64,000 bases of DNA, taken from NCBI GenBank assembly GCA_013289615.1, contig JABCZO010000003.1, positions 1 through 64,000 on the forward strand, in the 5' to 3' direction. Numbering within the stretch: position 1 is the first letter of the stretch; each line of letters begins with the position of its first letter. Below the pieces are notes generated by a model, which was given only the letters and a program-made list of their open reading frames with translations, ran no database searches and had not been told where the DNA came from. Positions 1-9,063 of the stretch are shown here, one piece after another. This stretch comes from Gammaproteobacteria bacterium (lineage in GTDB: Bacteria > Pseudomonadota > Gammaproteobacteria > Steroidobacterales > Steroidobacteraceae). The translations under genes were made by a program, and so were the position numbers.

Positions 1-1
1 G

Positions 2-982
2 CCTGACGTCGAGTTTGCGATTCTCGGTGCCGGAGCGATCGGTTCGATCATCGGCGCCCATCTGGCGCGTGCCGGCCACTCGGTGCTGATGCTCGCGCGC
101 GCACGCCGCGCCCAGCAGATTGCCACTGACGGCCTGCGCATCAAGGGGCTGGTCGAGTTTTCGCAGCCCGTGCCGAGCTTAAGTCAGCCGGCGCAACTCA
201 CGGTCGCCGGCGTGCTGATCGTCGCGACCAAGACCTACGCCACCGAGGCGGCGCTGGCGTCGCTGCGCCACGCCGACATCGGCGTGGCGCTGTCGATCCA
301 GAATGGGATGATGAAGGATGAGCTGCTGGCCGATGCGTTTGGCAGTGAGCGTGTGCTTGGCGCCCTGGCGAACCTGAGCGGAGAGCTGCTGGCCTCCGGC
401 GACGTGCTGTTTACGCGCAATGCCAACCTGTTCGTCGGTGAGCTGGACGGCAGCGATAGCGCCCGGGCCCGCGATGTCGCCCGCAGCATCGATGCTTCCG
501 GTGTCCGGGCAACAGCCGACCGGGAGATCCTGAGTCTCGAGTGGTCGAAGTTCGCCGCCTGGGCGCCGATGATGATTCTATCGGTCACTACGCGCGCGCT
601 GACCTGGCAGTACCTTATCGATCCGGGCCCGGCACGGGTGCTGGTGCGCCTGGTGCGCGAGCTTGGGATGCTCGCCGAGGCCAATCAGGTCCGGCTAACC
701 GACCGCGGCGTGTTGCCGGTGGCGACGATCTGCCGCGAGTCGGAGCAGGATGCGGTCGCGCTGCTGGAGAAATTCGGCCTCGATATGAAGGCGAGCGCAC
801 CCGAGCACCGCATGTCCACTCTGCAGGACCTTGCTGCCGGGCGCAGGCTGGAAGTCGAAGAGACGCTGGGCGCTGCGATCCGCACGGCGGCAAAGCTCAA
901 ACTGTCATTGCCTTTACTGAGTAGTTTCCATGAGTTGGTGGCAGGGATAGATCGGATAGGCAGCCAGCGAGCCGGCGGCTGA
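2..982 (+). CDS. Ketopantoate reductase family protein, 5' end outside window
   Basis: NAD(P)H-dependent reductase of the ApbA/PanE family; the best-known member reduces 2-dehydropantoate to pantoate in cytosolic pantothenate/CoA synthesis. The reading frame is already open at base 2, and its first visible residues contain the Rossmann motif GAGAIGS, so only a few N-terminal residues are missing. Other family signatures are LSIQNGM, the SKFAAWA segment expected to carry the catalytic lysine, and the C-terminal TLQDLAAGRRLEVE segment in the place of the usual SMLQDL.AGR.TE. The family holds several paralogues of unknown substrate and no pantothenate gene lies nearby, so I do not assign panE. 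The frame ends in TGA at 980-982. Confidence 0.85.
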   Translation, partial: PDVEFAILGAGAIGSIIGAHLARAGHSVLMLARARRAQQIATDGLRIKGLVEFSQPVPSLSQPAQLTVAGVLIVATKTYATEAALASLRHADIGVALSIQNGMMKDELLADAFGSERVLGALANLSGELLASGDVLFTRNANLFVGELDGSDSARARDVARSIDASGVRATADREILSLEWSKFAAWAPMMILSVTTRALTWQYLIDPGPARVLVRLVRELGMLAEANQVRLTDRGVLPVATICRESEQDAVALLEKFGLDMKASAPEHRMSTLQDLAAGRRLEVEETLGAAIRTAAKLKLSLPLLSSFHELVAGIDRIGSQRAGG

Positions 983-1171
983 TGCTGCACTGCATCTAGC
1001 TATTGGCACATTAGAAATACAAACATTCAATAATAACGATAGATTAATGCTCTAAAGAAACAATCGGCTGCCCCCAGGGCAGGAGGCGTGCCGAGGGCTC
1101 AGGTTCTCCACCCCCCGGGCGGACGCGTTCAGCCTGGCGGTGTATATTTAAAAACACATAGAGGATGCGGC

Positions 1172-1510
1172 TTGAAACCAAAGCGCAGCGCGGTGCATCC
1201 CCGGGTCGAAGACGACATCGCTGCGCTGCTGAAGGGGTCGCGTGCGGCACGCGACCGTGCAGCGCGCGGCTGGGCGCTGGTGCACGACGGCTGGCTCAAG
1301 GACGGGCTGCCGCCGGAGTTATTTGCCCCGGCCGCACGATGCGATGGCTTCGAGCTGACGGTGCTGGATGCGTTCCAGTGCACGCTGGTGTTCGGCTGGC
1401 GCGCGAGCGACCGGCGGCTGGTGCTGTTTGCGATGGTACCGATGGCGGCAGACCAGAGCGCCGCCCAGATCATTGAGCGTTTTAAGGACCGGATCGAGGG
1501 CTACCGATGA
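1172..1510 (+). CDS. Putative toxin of a toxin-first toxin-antitoxin pair
   Basis: Small basic protein of 112 residues that I place as a RelE/HigB-like toxin mainly from context: it precedes an XRE-type HTH gene and overlaps it by 4 bases (ATGA), the order of higBA modules. Fold prediction by eye is alpha-alpha-beta-beta-beta with a conserved-looking C-terminal core (ELTVLDAFQCTLVFGW, then RLVLFAMVP). I chose the TTG at 1172 because GAGGA lies 6 bases before it; a longer frame from 1088 has no Shine-Dalgarno sequence. An AT-rich stretch (TATATT near 1142) just upstream may be the promoter. I cannot match a catalytic residue set, so toxicity is inference. Confidence 0.55.
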   Translation: MKPKRSAVHPRVEDDIAALLKGSRAARDRAARGWALVHDGWLKDGLPPELFAPAARCDGFELTVLDAFQCTLVFGWRASDRRLVLFAMVPMAADQSAAQIIERFKDRIEGYR

Positions 1511-1884
1511 GCAGGCGTGTCAGTTCCGTCACCGATGTGTCGACCCGAATTCAGCAGCGGATCCTGCGTGATCCGGTCGCGCACAACGCCTACGATTCCC
1601 AGCGTCTGCTGGTCACTCTCGGCCGCGATCTGCGCGCGGCGCGCCTGGCGCTCGGCGCGACGCAGACCGAGGTGGCAAAGCGGGCCGGTATGACCCAGGC
1701 GGAACTGAGCCGGCTCGAAAATGGCTTGCTGGCAAAGGGCGTCACCTATACGACCCTCACGCAGCTGTCGCACGTGCTCAATCACACCGTGGTGCTGCAA
1801 CCCACCGCGGCGAAAAAGCGCGCGCTACCCGAACGGGCAATCGCACGCGTCCATCGGGGTGCCCGGGCGCGCCAGGCGACGTGA
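1507..1884 (+). CDS. XRE-family helix-turn-helix protein, putative antitoxin
   Basis: A 125-residue DNA-binding protein with a Cro/C1-type helix-turn-helix around residues 40-95 (ATQTEVAKRAGMTQAELSRLE is the recognition region, followed by TYTTLTQLSHVL). It overlaps the upstream putative toxin gene by 4 bases and the downstream membrane protein gene by 4 bases (GTGA), so all three are probably translationally coupled. By analogy with HigA-type antitoxins it would neutralise the upstream product and repress the operon. The C-terminal tail is Arg/Ala rich and looks disordered. It could instead be a plain phage-type regulator. Confidence 0.75.
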   Translation: MSRRVSSVTDVSTRIQQRILRDPVAHNAYDSQRLLVTLGRDLRAARLALGATQTEVAKRAGMTQAELSRLENGLLAKGVTYTTLTQLSHVLNHTVVLQPTAAKKRALPERAIARVHRGARARQAT

Positions 1885-2165
1885 ACGCGCTCGAAGTCGC
1901 TGCCAGCAGCTGCTCGCTGTGCGGCGCGCTGCTGCTCACCTGGCCGGCCCTGCGCGCCGGCCGCGTGCTCAATCGCGCCGCCCACATGGCGAAAGGTGCC
2001 GAACGCGCGTCCGATCCCGTCAGCGCGAACATATTCCGGCGTTTCCAGGAGGCATTTGCCCACGACACCTGGCGGCCCTCCGACCAGCGGCTGCTCTGGG
2101 CAGGTCTGATCGTGACGCTGCTGGGAGGGGCGCTGGACATGTATTACAGGTTAAGCGCCCGCTAG
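1881..2165 (+). CDS. Small membrane protein, third gene of the toxin-antitoxin-like cassette
   Basis: Unrecognised protein of 94 residues starting at a GTG that overlaps the stop of the XRE gene by 4 bases. Two hydrophobic segments are visible, about residues 5-24 (including CSLCGALLLTWPAL) and 72-90 (LLWAGLIVTLLGGALDMYY), separated by a charged loop, which suggests a two-helix inner membrane protein with a cytoplasmic or periplasmic loop of about 45 residues. The tight coupling suggests a role linked to the two upstream genes, but nothing in the sequence states what it is. Confidence 0.6.
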   Translation: MNALEVAASSCSLCGALLLTWPALRAGRVLNRAAHMAKGAERASDPVSANIFRRFQEAFAHDTWRPSDQRLLWAGLIVTLLGGALDMYYRLSAR

Positions 2166-2261
2166 TGCTGCCGCTTGCACGGTAATGGTGTGGAAGTAAA
2201 GTAGGCGACCGGGTCATCCGGTCCAGATCCGACCAAGAATCCCCATAAGGAGGATCGAACG

Positions 2262-2801
2262 ATGAAATCTCGTACCGTCATGTCGCTGTTGGCCGCCGCC
2301 GTGCTGCTTGGCGCCGGTATAGGCCTGGCCGCGGATCAGGCCGAGCCGGTCCAAAACCCGCTCGACGTGATTCCCGACAAGATGCCGTTCAGCGTGCCTT
2401 ATGGCGCGCCGATCTCGCTTCAGCGTGCTCAGGCCACGGCACAGGCAGCGGTGACCGAGGCTACCAAGCGCGGCTGGCAGCTCAACATCGCGGTGGTGGA
2501 TTCCGGCGCCAACCTGGTCACGTTCGTGCGCATGGACGGCGCGCAGCTCGCCTCGATCGCGATCTCGGAGCACAAGGCGCGCGCCAGCGTAAAGTTCCGC
2601 CGACCGACCAGGGCATTCGAAGATGCCATACAGAAATCGGACCTGAAATACGCGCTGACACTTGACGACATGATCGCTTCGCGTGGCGGCATCCCGCTGG
2701 TCGAGGGCGGCAAGATCATTGGCGGCATCGGTTGCTCGGGCGGCACCGGCTCACAGGACGAAGCGGTGTGCTCCGCCGCTGCAGCAACCATCAATAAATA
2801 G
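2262..2801 (+). CDS. Secreted GlcG/HbpS family heme-binding-like protein
   Basis: A 179-residue protein of the GlcG/HbpS (DUF336) family, whose members are small alpha/beta proteins that bind heme, cobalamin-like or flavin-like ligands, and are often periplasmic. Residues 1-24 form a signal peptide (MKSRTVMSLLAAAVLLGAG, cleavage after GLAA). The family body starts at ISLQRAQATAQAAV and includes the hallmark VVDSGANLVTFVRMDGA, ISEHKARAS and the C-terminal GGKIIGGIGCSGGTGSQDE. An excellent ribosome binding site, AAGGAGG at 2247-2253, fixes the ATG at 2262. The gene appears monocistronic; a short GC hairpin without a T tract lies at 2808-2824. Confidence 0.88.
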   Translation: MKSRTVMSLLAAAVLLGAGIGLAADQAEPVQNPLDVIPDKMPFSVPYGAPISLQRAQATAQAAVTEATKRGWQLNIAVVDSGANLVTFVRMDGAQLASIAISEHKARASVKFRRPTRAFEDAIQKSDLKYALTLDDMIASRGGIPLVEGGKIIGGIGCSGGTGSQDEAVCSAAAATINK

Positions 2802-2863
2802 GGCTGACCGACCCGCGCGGTCGGCGCACCGTCGCTCAGGCTCACTTGCGGTACGATTTGGGG

Positions 2864-4786
2864 ATGCGTACCCATGGTCTGGTCCCGACCGCTCTGCTGG
2901 GCTTGTGTCTGGCCGGCGCAGCCGCGGCCGACGAGCCCGCGCAACCGGCCGTCCCGGCCGCGCCAGCTCATGTCTCGGTGTTGAGCGGTGATCAGGTGAT
3001 TCAGATTCTGGACGAAACGGTCGAATGGTACCGGACGCTGGGCACCCAGCAGCAGACCGCCAGTCAACCGAGCGATCTGCTGATCCTGTACGCCAACCAA
3101 CAGACGGCCAATCAGGTCATCGGGCTGGCGTTCGAGATCGCGCGGGCGAATGCGGAGTTGCTCAGCAGCGAGGCGAGTAATGCGCCATCGGCCCCGGACG
3201 CAGCCTCATCGTCTGCACAGGCGATCGATGGCCTGCAGAAAAAGCTGCAGGCGCAGCGCCAGGTGGTTCAATCGGAAATCGACTCGGTGCGGCGACAGAT
3301 CGGGGCTGCGCAGAAAGGTGCCAATAACGAGCTGGAAATGAAACTGTCCGAGCTCCAGGGCGAAGTCGAGATGTTCGATGCGCGCCAGAACCTGCTCGAC
3401 ACCATGGCGCAGTTCGTGAGCGAAAGCGACTCGAAAACGGCGAGCGCGAACGCTCTCAAGGCGCACATCGACGCGATCGCGATGTCGGTGCCGTCGGCGG
3501 GCACTGTGCCGGCGCCAGCCACGGCCGCGCCAGCCACGGGCGCCGCGCCAGCGCCAGGCAAGAGCCCCGCCGCGGCGCCCCCGAGCCTGTTTGCTGGCAG
3601 CAGCAGCAGCTCGTCGCGCGCAGGAATATGGGAGCTGGCAGCCACCGCGCTCAGACTCTCGGAGAAAATCAGTACCATCGATGCGATCGATCGCGGGACA
3701 GCCGCTCTCGACCAGACGTTCGCCAAGATCCGCAGCGCACCGCTTGAACAGCTCAAGGCGCTGTCGGCCCGGACCGATGCGCTGTCGACCCAGGCGGACA
3801 ACGCCCACGGCGCGGCGTTAAAAGCGGTGCGCGATCAGCTCGACACCCTGGCATGGCTGTTCAAGCAGACCTCGGCGATCCTGATTCCGTTGAGCAAGGA
3901 AGGCGTGTTGCTGCGGCAGTATCGTCACAACCTGGACAGCTGGCGTGAGGTCGTCAGACATCAGTACCGGACAGCCCTTGCGGCGCTTGGAGTTCGGCTG
4001 GGCATCCTGCTGGCGCTGCTGGCGCTGGTATTCGCCGGGTCCGAATTATGGCGACGCCTGGTGTTGCGCTATACGCAGGAACCGCGCCGTCGGTACCAAT
4101 TGCTGCTGCTGCGCAAGTTGACGACCTGGACCGTGATGGTAGTGATCATAGGTCTTACCTTCGTAACCGAACTGAGCTCGGTTGCGACGTTCGCGGGCTT
4201 GCTCACCGCCGGCCTGGCGGTCGCAATGCAAAGTGTGCTGGTATCGATCGTTGGCTATTTTTTCCTGATTGGAAAATACGGCATCCGGGTCGGCGACCGG
4301 GTGCAGATCGGCAACGTGAGCGGCGAAGTGATCGACCTGGGACTGGTGCGGCTGCACCTGATGGAGCTCAATCCGCAGGGGCCGCTGGGAGCGACCGGCA
4401 GGGTGGTTGCGTTTGCAAATTCGATCGTTTTCCAGGCCTCGGGCGGATTATTCAAACAGATCCCGGGAGTGAACTTCGCCTGGCACGAGACCACGCTCGC
4501 TCTGCCCGCAGATCGCGACTACACGGTCCTGAAGGAGAAGCTGCTGACGGCCGTGAGCAATGTCGTCAAGGAGTTTCACGAGGAAATCGTGCGCCAGACC
4601 AAACAGATCGAACAGACCACCGCCTCCAACTCGGTTGGCAGTCCATCACCCCAGGTGCAGTTGCGTTTTTCGGCCGCCGGGGTAGACGCGCTGATACGTT
4701 ATCCGGTGCAACTGCAGCACGAGGCGGAGATCGACGAACGGGTATCGAAGGAGCTGATGAGAGTGATTGCGGGCAGCGGGTCGTGA
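2864..4786 (+). CDS. MscS-family mechanosensitive ion channel
   Basis: Inner membrane channel of about 640 residues that would release solutes on membrane tension. I prefer the ATG at 2864 because it opens directly on a signal peptide (LVPTALLGLCLAGAAAADEP); a TTG at 2846 is in frame. A long periplasmic region follows, with a predicted coiled coil around 120-190 and an Ala/Pro-rich linker near 220-250. The C-terminal third holds transmembrane segments near 375-395, 418-437 and 443-470; the last is the pore-lining type (FAGLLTAGLAVAMQSVLVS). The MscS beta domain follows (GIRVGDRVQIGNVSGEVIDLGL). The large periplasmic extension places it with MscK/YbdG-like or plant-type members rather than the small E. 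coli MscS. Confidence 0.88.
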   Translation: MRTHGLVPTALLGLCLAGAAAADEPAQPAVPAAPAHVSVLSGDQVIQILDETVEWYRTLGTQQQTASQPSDLLILYANQQTANQVIGLAFEIARANAELLSSEASNAPSAPDAASSSAQAIDGLQKKLQAQRQVVQSEIDSVRRQIGAAQKGANNELEMKLSELQGEVEMFDARQNLLDTMAQFVSESDSKTASANALKAHIDAIAMSVPSAGTVPAPATAAPATGAAPAPGKSPAAAPPSLFAGSSSSSSRAGIWELAATALRLSEKISTIDAIDRGTAALDQTFAKIRSAPLEQLKALSARTDALSTQADNAHGAALKAVRDQLDTLAWLFKQTSAILIPLSKEGVLLRQYRHNLDSWREVVRHQYRTALAALGVRLGILLALLALVFAGSELWRRLVLRYTQEPRRRYQLLLLRKLTTWTVMVVIIGLTFVTELSSVATFAGLLTAGLAVAMQSVLVSIVGYFFLIGKYGIRVGDRVQIGNVSGEVIDLGLVRLHLMELNPQGPLGATGRVVAFANSIVFQASGGLFKQIPGVNFAWHETTLALPADRDYTVLKEKLLTAVSNVVKEFHEEIVRQTKQIEQTTASNSVGSPSPQVQLRFSAAGVDALIRYPVQLQHEAEIDERVSKELMRVIAGSGS

Positions 4787-4841
4787 TTGCGAGCAATGAA
4801 GCGCAGCCGAGAGGTTGCCGGCGGAAATCAACGGAGAGTGT

Positions 4842-5213
4842 ATGAATATCAGAAAGCTGCAACAGGGTCTTAAATACCGCGGCCGTGTCGAAGCGGTCCG
4901 CCAGACCTATCACGTGTTCGAGGCGTCGGACTATTTCTTCGTGCTGTCTTTTTCCTTGTCGAAATCGCGGCGCGGATCGGGTTATTTCAATGTCGTCAAT
5001 CGGACCGCCGTTGCCTACGTGCAGCGACATCTGGGTGGCAAGAGCAGCGTTACCGCGAAACAAGCGCTCCTGGCGGCACGGCGCACCAAGCATGTCCCGA
5101 GCAGCCTGATGGCGCTTAACATCCTATACGTGCTCGTGGGTCTGGGTCAGGCGAGAATCATGCGCTCAGGAGAGCACCGGCAGTTGTTCTTCGCCGTTCG
5201 CAAACCACGCTAA
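4842..5213 (+). CDS. Hypothetical protein, 123 residues
   Basis: I do not recognise this protein. The ATG at 4842 follows GGAGAG at a good distance and the composition is coding-like (Lys/Arg-rich N terminus, hydrophobic strand FFVLSFSLS, then an acid-poor basic C terminus). Residues about 60-105 could fold as a small winged helix (SVTAKQALLAARRTKHV, SSLMALNILYVLVGLG). It lies 55 bases after the MscS gene on the same strand and convergent with fhs. No signal peptide or membrane segment is evident. A DNA-binding or nuclease-associated role is only a guess. Confidence 0.6.
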   Translation: MNIRKLQQGLKYRGRVEAVRQTYHVFEASDYFFVLSFSLSKSRRGSGYFNVVNRTAVAYVQRHLGGKSSVTAKQALLAARRTKHVPSSLMALNILYVLVGLGQARIMRSGEHRQLFFAVRKPR

Positions 5214-5238
5214 CAGCTCAGTTGCCGCCGGTACCGCG

Positions 5239-6912
5239 CTACGACAGACCCACGATATTGCCGCTGTCGTCGATGTCGATCTTGGCCGAGGAAGGAACCT
5301 TCGGCAGGCCTGGCATCGTCATGATATCGCCGCAGATCATGACGATGAACTCGGCACCCGCGGCGAGCTTCACCTCGCGAACGTTCACCGTGTGCCCGGA
5401 CGGTGCGCCCAATGACGATGGATCGGTCGAGAATGAATACTGCGTCTTCGCAACGCACACCGGGAAGTGTCCATACCCCGAATCCTGCAGCTGTTTGATC
5501 TGATCGCGAACCTTGCGATCGGCACTGATGTCGGCAGCGCCGTAGATCTTGGTCGCAATGGCCTTCATTTTCTCCCACAATGGCAGAGCCTCGTCGTAGA
5601 CGAACGTCATGCTGGACGCATGCCGGTCGACGATGTCCGCGACCGTCTGTGCCAGCTCGGTCGCGCCCACCGAGCCGTCCGCCCAGTGACGAGCCAGCAC
5701 CACCGGAGCGTCGTGCAGGGCCATCTTTGACTTGAGTAGCGCGATCTCCGCTTCGGTATCGAAAGTGAAGTGGTTGATCGCAACGACGCAGGGCAGGCCA
5801 TAGTGATTGCGCACGTTGGCGACGTGGCGTTCCAGGTTGGCGATCCCCTTTTCCAGCACCGCCCGGTTTTCCTTGTTGACGTCCCGCAGATGGCTGCCGC
5901 CGTGGTACTTGAGTGCCCGCAGCGTCGCGACGATGACTGCTGCCGAGGGCTTCAGTCCCGACTTGCGACATTTGATATCGATGAATTTCTCGGCGCCGAG
6001 GTCAGCGCCGAAGCCGGCCTCGGTGACCACGTAGTCGGCCAGCTTGAGTGCGGTACGCGTCGCCAGTACCGAATTGCAACCATGCGCAATGTTCGCGAAC
6101 GGCCCGCCGTGCACGAAAGCCGGGTTGTTCTCCAGCGTCTGCACCAGGTTCGGCTTCAGTGCCTCCTTGAGCAGCACGGTCATCGCACCATGGGCCTGAA
6201 GATCGCGGGCATGGATCGGCTTGAAGTGGCGGGTGTAGCCGACAACGATATTGCCCAGCCGGTTCTTGAGGTCGGCGATGCTGGTGGCCAGGCACAGGAT
6301 TGCCATCACCTCGGACGCGACCACGATGGTGAAGCTATCCTGGCGCGGATAGCCGTTGCCCGGACCCCCCAGCCCGACGGTGATTTCCCTGAGCGCCCGA
6401 TCGTTCATATCCACTACCCGCTGCCAGGCTATGCGGCGGACATCGATATCGAGCTCATTGCCGTGATGAATATGATTATCGATCAGCGCCGCGAGCAGGT
6501 TATTGGCGAGCGCGACGGCATTGAAGTCGCCGGTAAAGTGCAGGTTGATTTCCTCCATCGGCACCACCTGCGCGTGACCGCCGCCGGTGGCGCCACCTTT
6601 CATGCCGAACACGGGCCCTAGGCTCGGCTCGCGCAGGCAGATCACCGTTTTTCTGCCGATGCGATTCAATGCGTCGCCGAGGCCGATTGTGGTCGTGGTC
6701 TTGCCTTCGCCGGCCGGTGTCGGGCTGATGGCGGTCACCAGAATCAGCTTGCCGTCGGGCCTGGATTTCAGGCTCTCGAGATAGTCGAAGCCGATCTTTG
6801 CCTTGTGGCGTCCGAAGCTCTCCAGGCTCGATAGCGGAATTCCGAGCTTGTCGGCGACTGCCGTGATGGGCTGCAGGGTCGCTCGCTGGGCAATTTCAAT
6901 ATCCGAAAGCAC
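5239..6912 (-). CDS. fhs: Formate-tetrahydrofolate ligase
   Basis: ATP-dependent cytosolic enzyme that makes 10-formyl-tetrahydrofolate from formate, feeding purine and one-carbon metabolism. The P-loop region is [18 protein letters not shown] near residues 65-82. Other family blocks are [56 protein letters not shown] and the C-terminal [11 protein letters not shown]. The frame is open back to 6981, but the GTG at 6912 follows GGGAGA and opens on [10 protein letters not shown], the usual FTHFS N terminus. It gives 557 residues, the normal length. It is a single gene, convergent with the hypothetical gene at 4842. Confidence 0.95.
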   Translation of the reverse strand: MLSDIEIAQRATLQPITAVADKLGIPLSSLESFGRHKAKIGFDYLESLKSRPDGKLILVTAISPTPAGEGKTTTTIGLGDALNRIGRKTVICLREPSLGPVFGMKGGATGGGHAQVVPMEEINLHFTGDFNAVALANNLLAALIDNHIHHGNELDIDVRRIAWQRVVDMNDRALREITVGLGGPGNGYPRQDSFTIVVASEVMAILCLATSIADLKNRLGNIVVGYTRHFKPIHARDLQAHGAMTVLLKEALKPNLVQTLENNPAFVHGGPFANIAHGCNSVLATRTALKLADYVVTEAGFGADLGAEKFIDIKCRKSGLKPSAAVIVATLRALKYHGGSHLRDVNKENRAVLEKGIANLERHVANVRNHYGLPCVVAINHFTFDTEAEIALLKSKMALHDAPVVLARHWADGSVGATELAQTVADIVDRHASSMTFVYDEALPLWEKMKAIATKIYGAADISADRKVRDQIKQLQDSGYGHFPVCVAKTQYSFSTDPSSLGAPSGHTVNVREVKLAAGAEFIVMICGDIMTMPGLPKVPSSAKIDIDDSGNIVGLS

Positions 6913-7062
6913 TGAGTGGTCTCCCGTTACAAATGTGGTTAAGCCGAGACACGCAGCCACGGTGGCAGGCCTTGCCGCCATGGTGCGCCATCCCGGTATA
7001 GCGTCATTTTGTCATATGATCGGCGAGCCGCAACCCCAGACAACAGCGAACCGACATTGAAT

Positions 7063-8367
7063 TTACTTCGCCGGCGGCTGATCCGAAGAGAACGGCGCGA
7101 CGGCTTCCGATTTGAACGTCGGTAGCGTCCTGACGCTGCGAATTACCGGCAGGCGCCACGCGATGAGCGCGAGCAGCAGGGCTGTGACGCCGGCGAAGCC
7201 GAGCGTCGCACGCAGCCCGTAATGTTCCCCCAGCCAGCCGCCCCACAATGCGCCCGGGCCGGCCGGCAGCAGAATCAGCCAGCGCATCGTGCTGGTCATC
7301 CGCCCCAGCATTGGGCCGGGCGTTACCGACTGCCGTAGCGCGAGGAAATTGATGAAGATGAACACAGCGCCCATGCCGTACATCAGCAGCATCATGGGGT
7401 AGGCGGCGACACCGTAAGCGGTCAGCGGCGCCACGGCCAGCAGCAGCCAACCGGCACCGCAGACGCCGAATCCGGACACGAGCACTGGTCCGGGCCCGAA
7501 GCGACGCGCCAGGCGATGACCGACGGCGCTGGCCGCGATCGTGCCTACGCCCAGCGCCACGTAGCTTAAGCCCACGGCGCGCTCCCCCAGGCCCAGTAAC
7601 CGCGTGGCGAACAGGATCTGCACCACCGTGGCGGCCTGACTGCACAACTGCCAGACGCCCACGCAGGCCGCCATCGTGATCAGCAACGTGTGGCCGCGCA
7701 CGAAGTCCAGGCCTTCGCGCATTGCCGGCCAGAACGGCGAGTTGGCCGAGCTCGGGGTCTCCTTCACCGGCACGCCGCGAAGGATCGATGCCGATATCAG
7801 CAGCAGCACGGCGTCGGCCAGCAGTGCCATCGGTGCGCCGGTGAGTTTGATCAGCGCGCCCGCCGCGCCGGGGCCCGACACTTCGGCAGTCGACTGCGCC
7901 AGTGCGTTCTTGGCATGCGCCTCGACCAGCCGTTCACGCGGCACGATCTGCGTCAGCACCACCTGCGCGGCGCTGCCGGCGGTGGTATTGACCGCGCCGA
8001 TCACGAAGCCGACCACGTACAGCCAGTGTATCGACAGCGAGTCAAGCCACCATGCGATCGGCACCGATGCCACCGCAGCGGCGACCGATATCTCGCCGAA
8101 CACATAAACGGGCAACTTGCGTACGCGATCGAGCCACACCCCGGTCGGCAGTGAGAAAAAAACGAACGGCACCATCTCCATGGCGGTGAGGAAACCCATC
8201 TGGGTCGGGGAAGCCTGCAACAGCACCGCCGCCGTCAACGGCAATGCCAGCAGCGTCACCTGTCCACCGAACGAGGAGATGAAGATGGAGGTCCACAGGC
8301 GCCGATAGGTCGCGTCGCGCAGCAGATCGGTCGATGCGAGCGCAAAGCGGCGAGAAAGTGCAGTCAC
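7063..8367 (-). CDS. MFS transporter (drug-exporter type)
   Basis: Major facilitator superfamily protein of 434 residues with about 12 hydrophobic segments. Near residues 70-95 the loop 2-3 signature appears as FSLPTGVWLDRVRKLPV, a variant of the G-x-x-x-D-R-x-R/K motif. The central loop holds KETPSSANSPFWPAMREGLDFV, typical of the enterobactin-exporter/macrolide-efflux-like MFS_3 group. Substrate cannot be read from the sequence. It is transcribed away from the phosphatase gene at 8448, with about 80 bases between the start codons that must hold both promoters. Confidence 0.87.
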   Translation of the reverse strand: MTALSRRFALASTDLLRDATYRRLWTSIFISSFGGQVTLLALPLTAAVLLQASPTQMGFLTAMEMVPFVFFSLPTGVWLDRVRKLPVYVFGEISVAAAVASVPIAWWLDSLSIHWLYVVGFVIGAVNTTAGSAAQVVLTQIVPRERLVEAHAKNALAQSTAEVSGPGAAGALIKLTGAPMALLADAVLLLISASILRGVPVKETPSSANSPFWPAMREGLDFVRGHTLLITMAACVGVWQLCSQAATVVQILFATRLLGLGERAVGLSYVALGVGTIAASAVGHRLARRFGPGPVLVSGFGVCGAGWLLLAVAPLTAYGVAAYPMMLLMYGMGAVFIFINFLALRQSVTPGPMLGRMTSTMRWLILLPAGPGALWGGWLGEHYGLRATLGFAGVTALLLALIAWRLPVIRSVRTLPTFKSEAVAPFSSDQPPAK

Positions 8368-8447
8368 TTAAGGCAGTTCCCAACCCGCAATGTTGCATTC
8401 TACTGGGGAAGCGCCGGCGCAGATGCCCGCGATGATTGACATGTTTC

Positions 8448-9014
8448 ATGTCTGGTAGCAAAAAAGGCCACATGTCAAGCCGCGAAGAAACCGCACCAAC
8501 CGAACCGGGCCAGGACCGCTCCCCGGTACGCGTGCTGTTCGTCTGCATGGGCAATATCTGCCGCTCGCCGATGGCGGAGGCGCTGTTCCGGTCACTGGCG
8601 CGACGCACCTGGCCCGATCTGGCGGTAGAAGCCGATTCCGCCGGCACCCACAGCTATCACGTCGGCCACCCTCCTGATGAGCGGGCACAGCGCGTGGCGC
8701 GCGCACACGGCATCGATATGTCGGCCCAGCGCGCGCGCCAGCTCGTGGCGGAGGATTTTGATCGCTTCGATCGGATACTGGTGATGGACCTGAAGAATCA
8801 AAAGGTCGCCCTGGCGCTTGCCCCACCCAGGCTGCGACATCGCGTGCGGCTGCTGCTCGACTACGCGCCGCAGCTGGCGTTGCGGGAAATTCCCGATCCA
8901 TATTATGGCGAGCTCGCTGACTTCGAGCGTGTGTTCGATCTTTCCGAGCAGGCCGCTCAGGGCCTGCTGCAATCGCTTGCCGAGCAGGTGAAGATCGACA
9001 GTCGCGGCCCGTAG
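8448..9014 (+). CDS. Low-molecular-weight protein-tyrosine phosphatase
   Basis: Cytosolic phosphatase of the LMW-PTP family. The catalytic P-loop is VCMGNICRS (Cys about residue 33, Arg six residues on), and the general acid loop is DPYYG near residue 143. The GNICRS form is the arsenate-reductase-like/Wzb-type version. Three in-frame starts exist (TTG 8436, ATG 8448, ATG 8472); none has a strong ribosome binding site, and the 20-odd residues before VRVLFVC are longer than usual, so 8472 is equally likely. No exopolysaccharide or tyrosine-kinase gene is nearby, so its substrate is unknown. Confidence 0.9.
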   Translation: MSGSKKGHMSSREETAPTEPGQDRSPVRVLFVCMGNICRSPMAEALFRSLARRTWPDLAVEADSAGTHSYHVGHPPDERAQRVARAHGIDMSAQRARQLVAEDFDRFDRILVMDLKNQKVALALAPPRLRHRVRLLLDYAPQLALREIPDPYYGELADFERVFDLSEQAAQGLLQSLAEQVKIDSRGP

Positions 9015-9063
9015 CCGCCGTGCCTGCCCGCATCGAGTTGCGTCGCAGGCGCTCGGCAAGGTC

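Noticed and set aside
2808-2824. Hairpin CCGACC-CGCGC-GGTCGG after the GlcG-like gene considered as a terminator
   Set aside because: Only a 6-bp stem and no T tract follows; too weak to list.
5770-6621. 283-residue plus-strand frame opposite fhs
   Set aside because: Antisense to a clear formate-tetrahydrofolate ligase; composition typical of a reverse frame.
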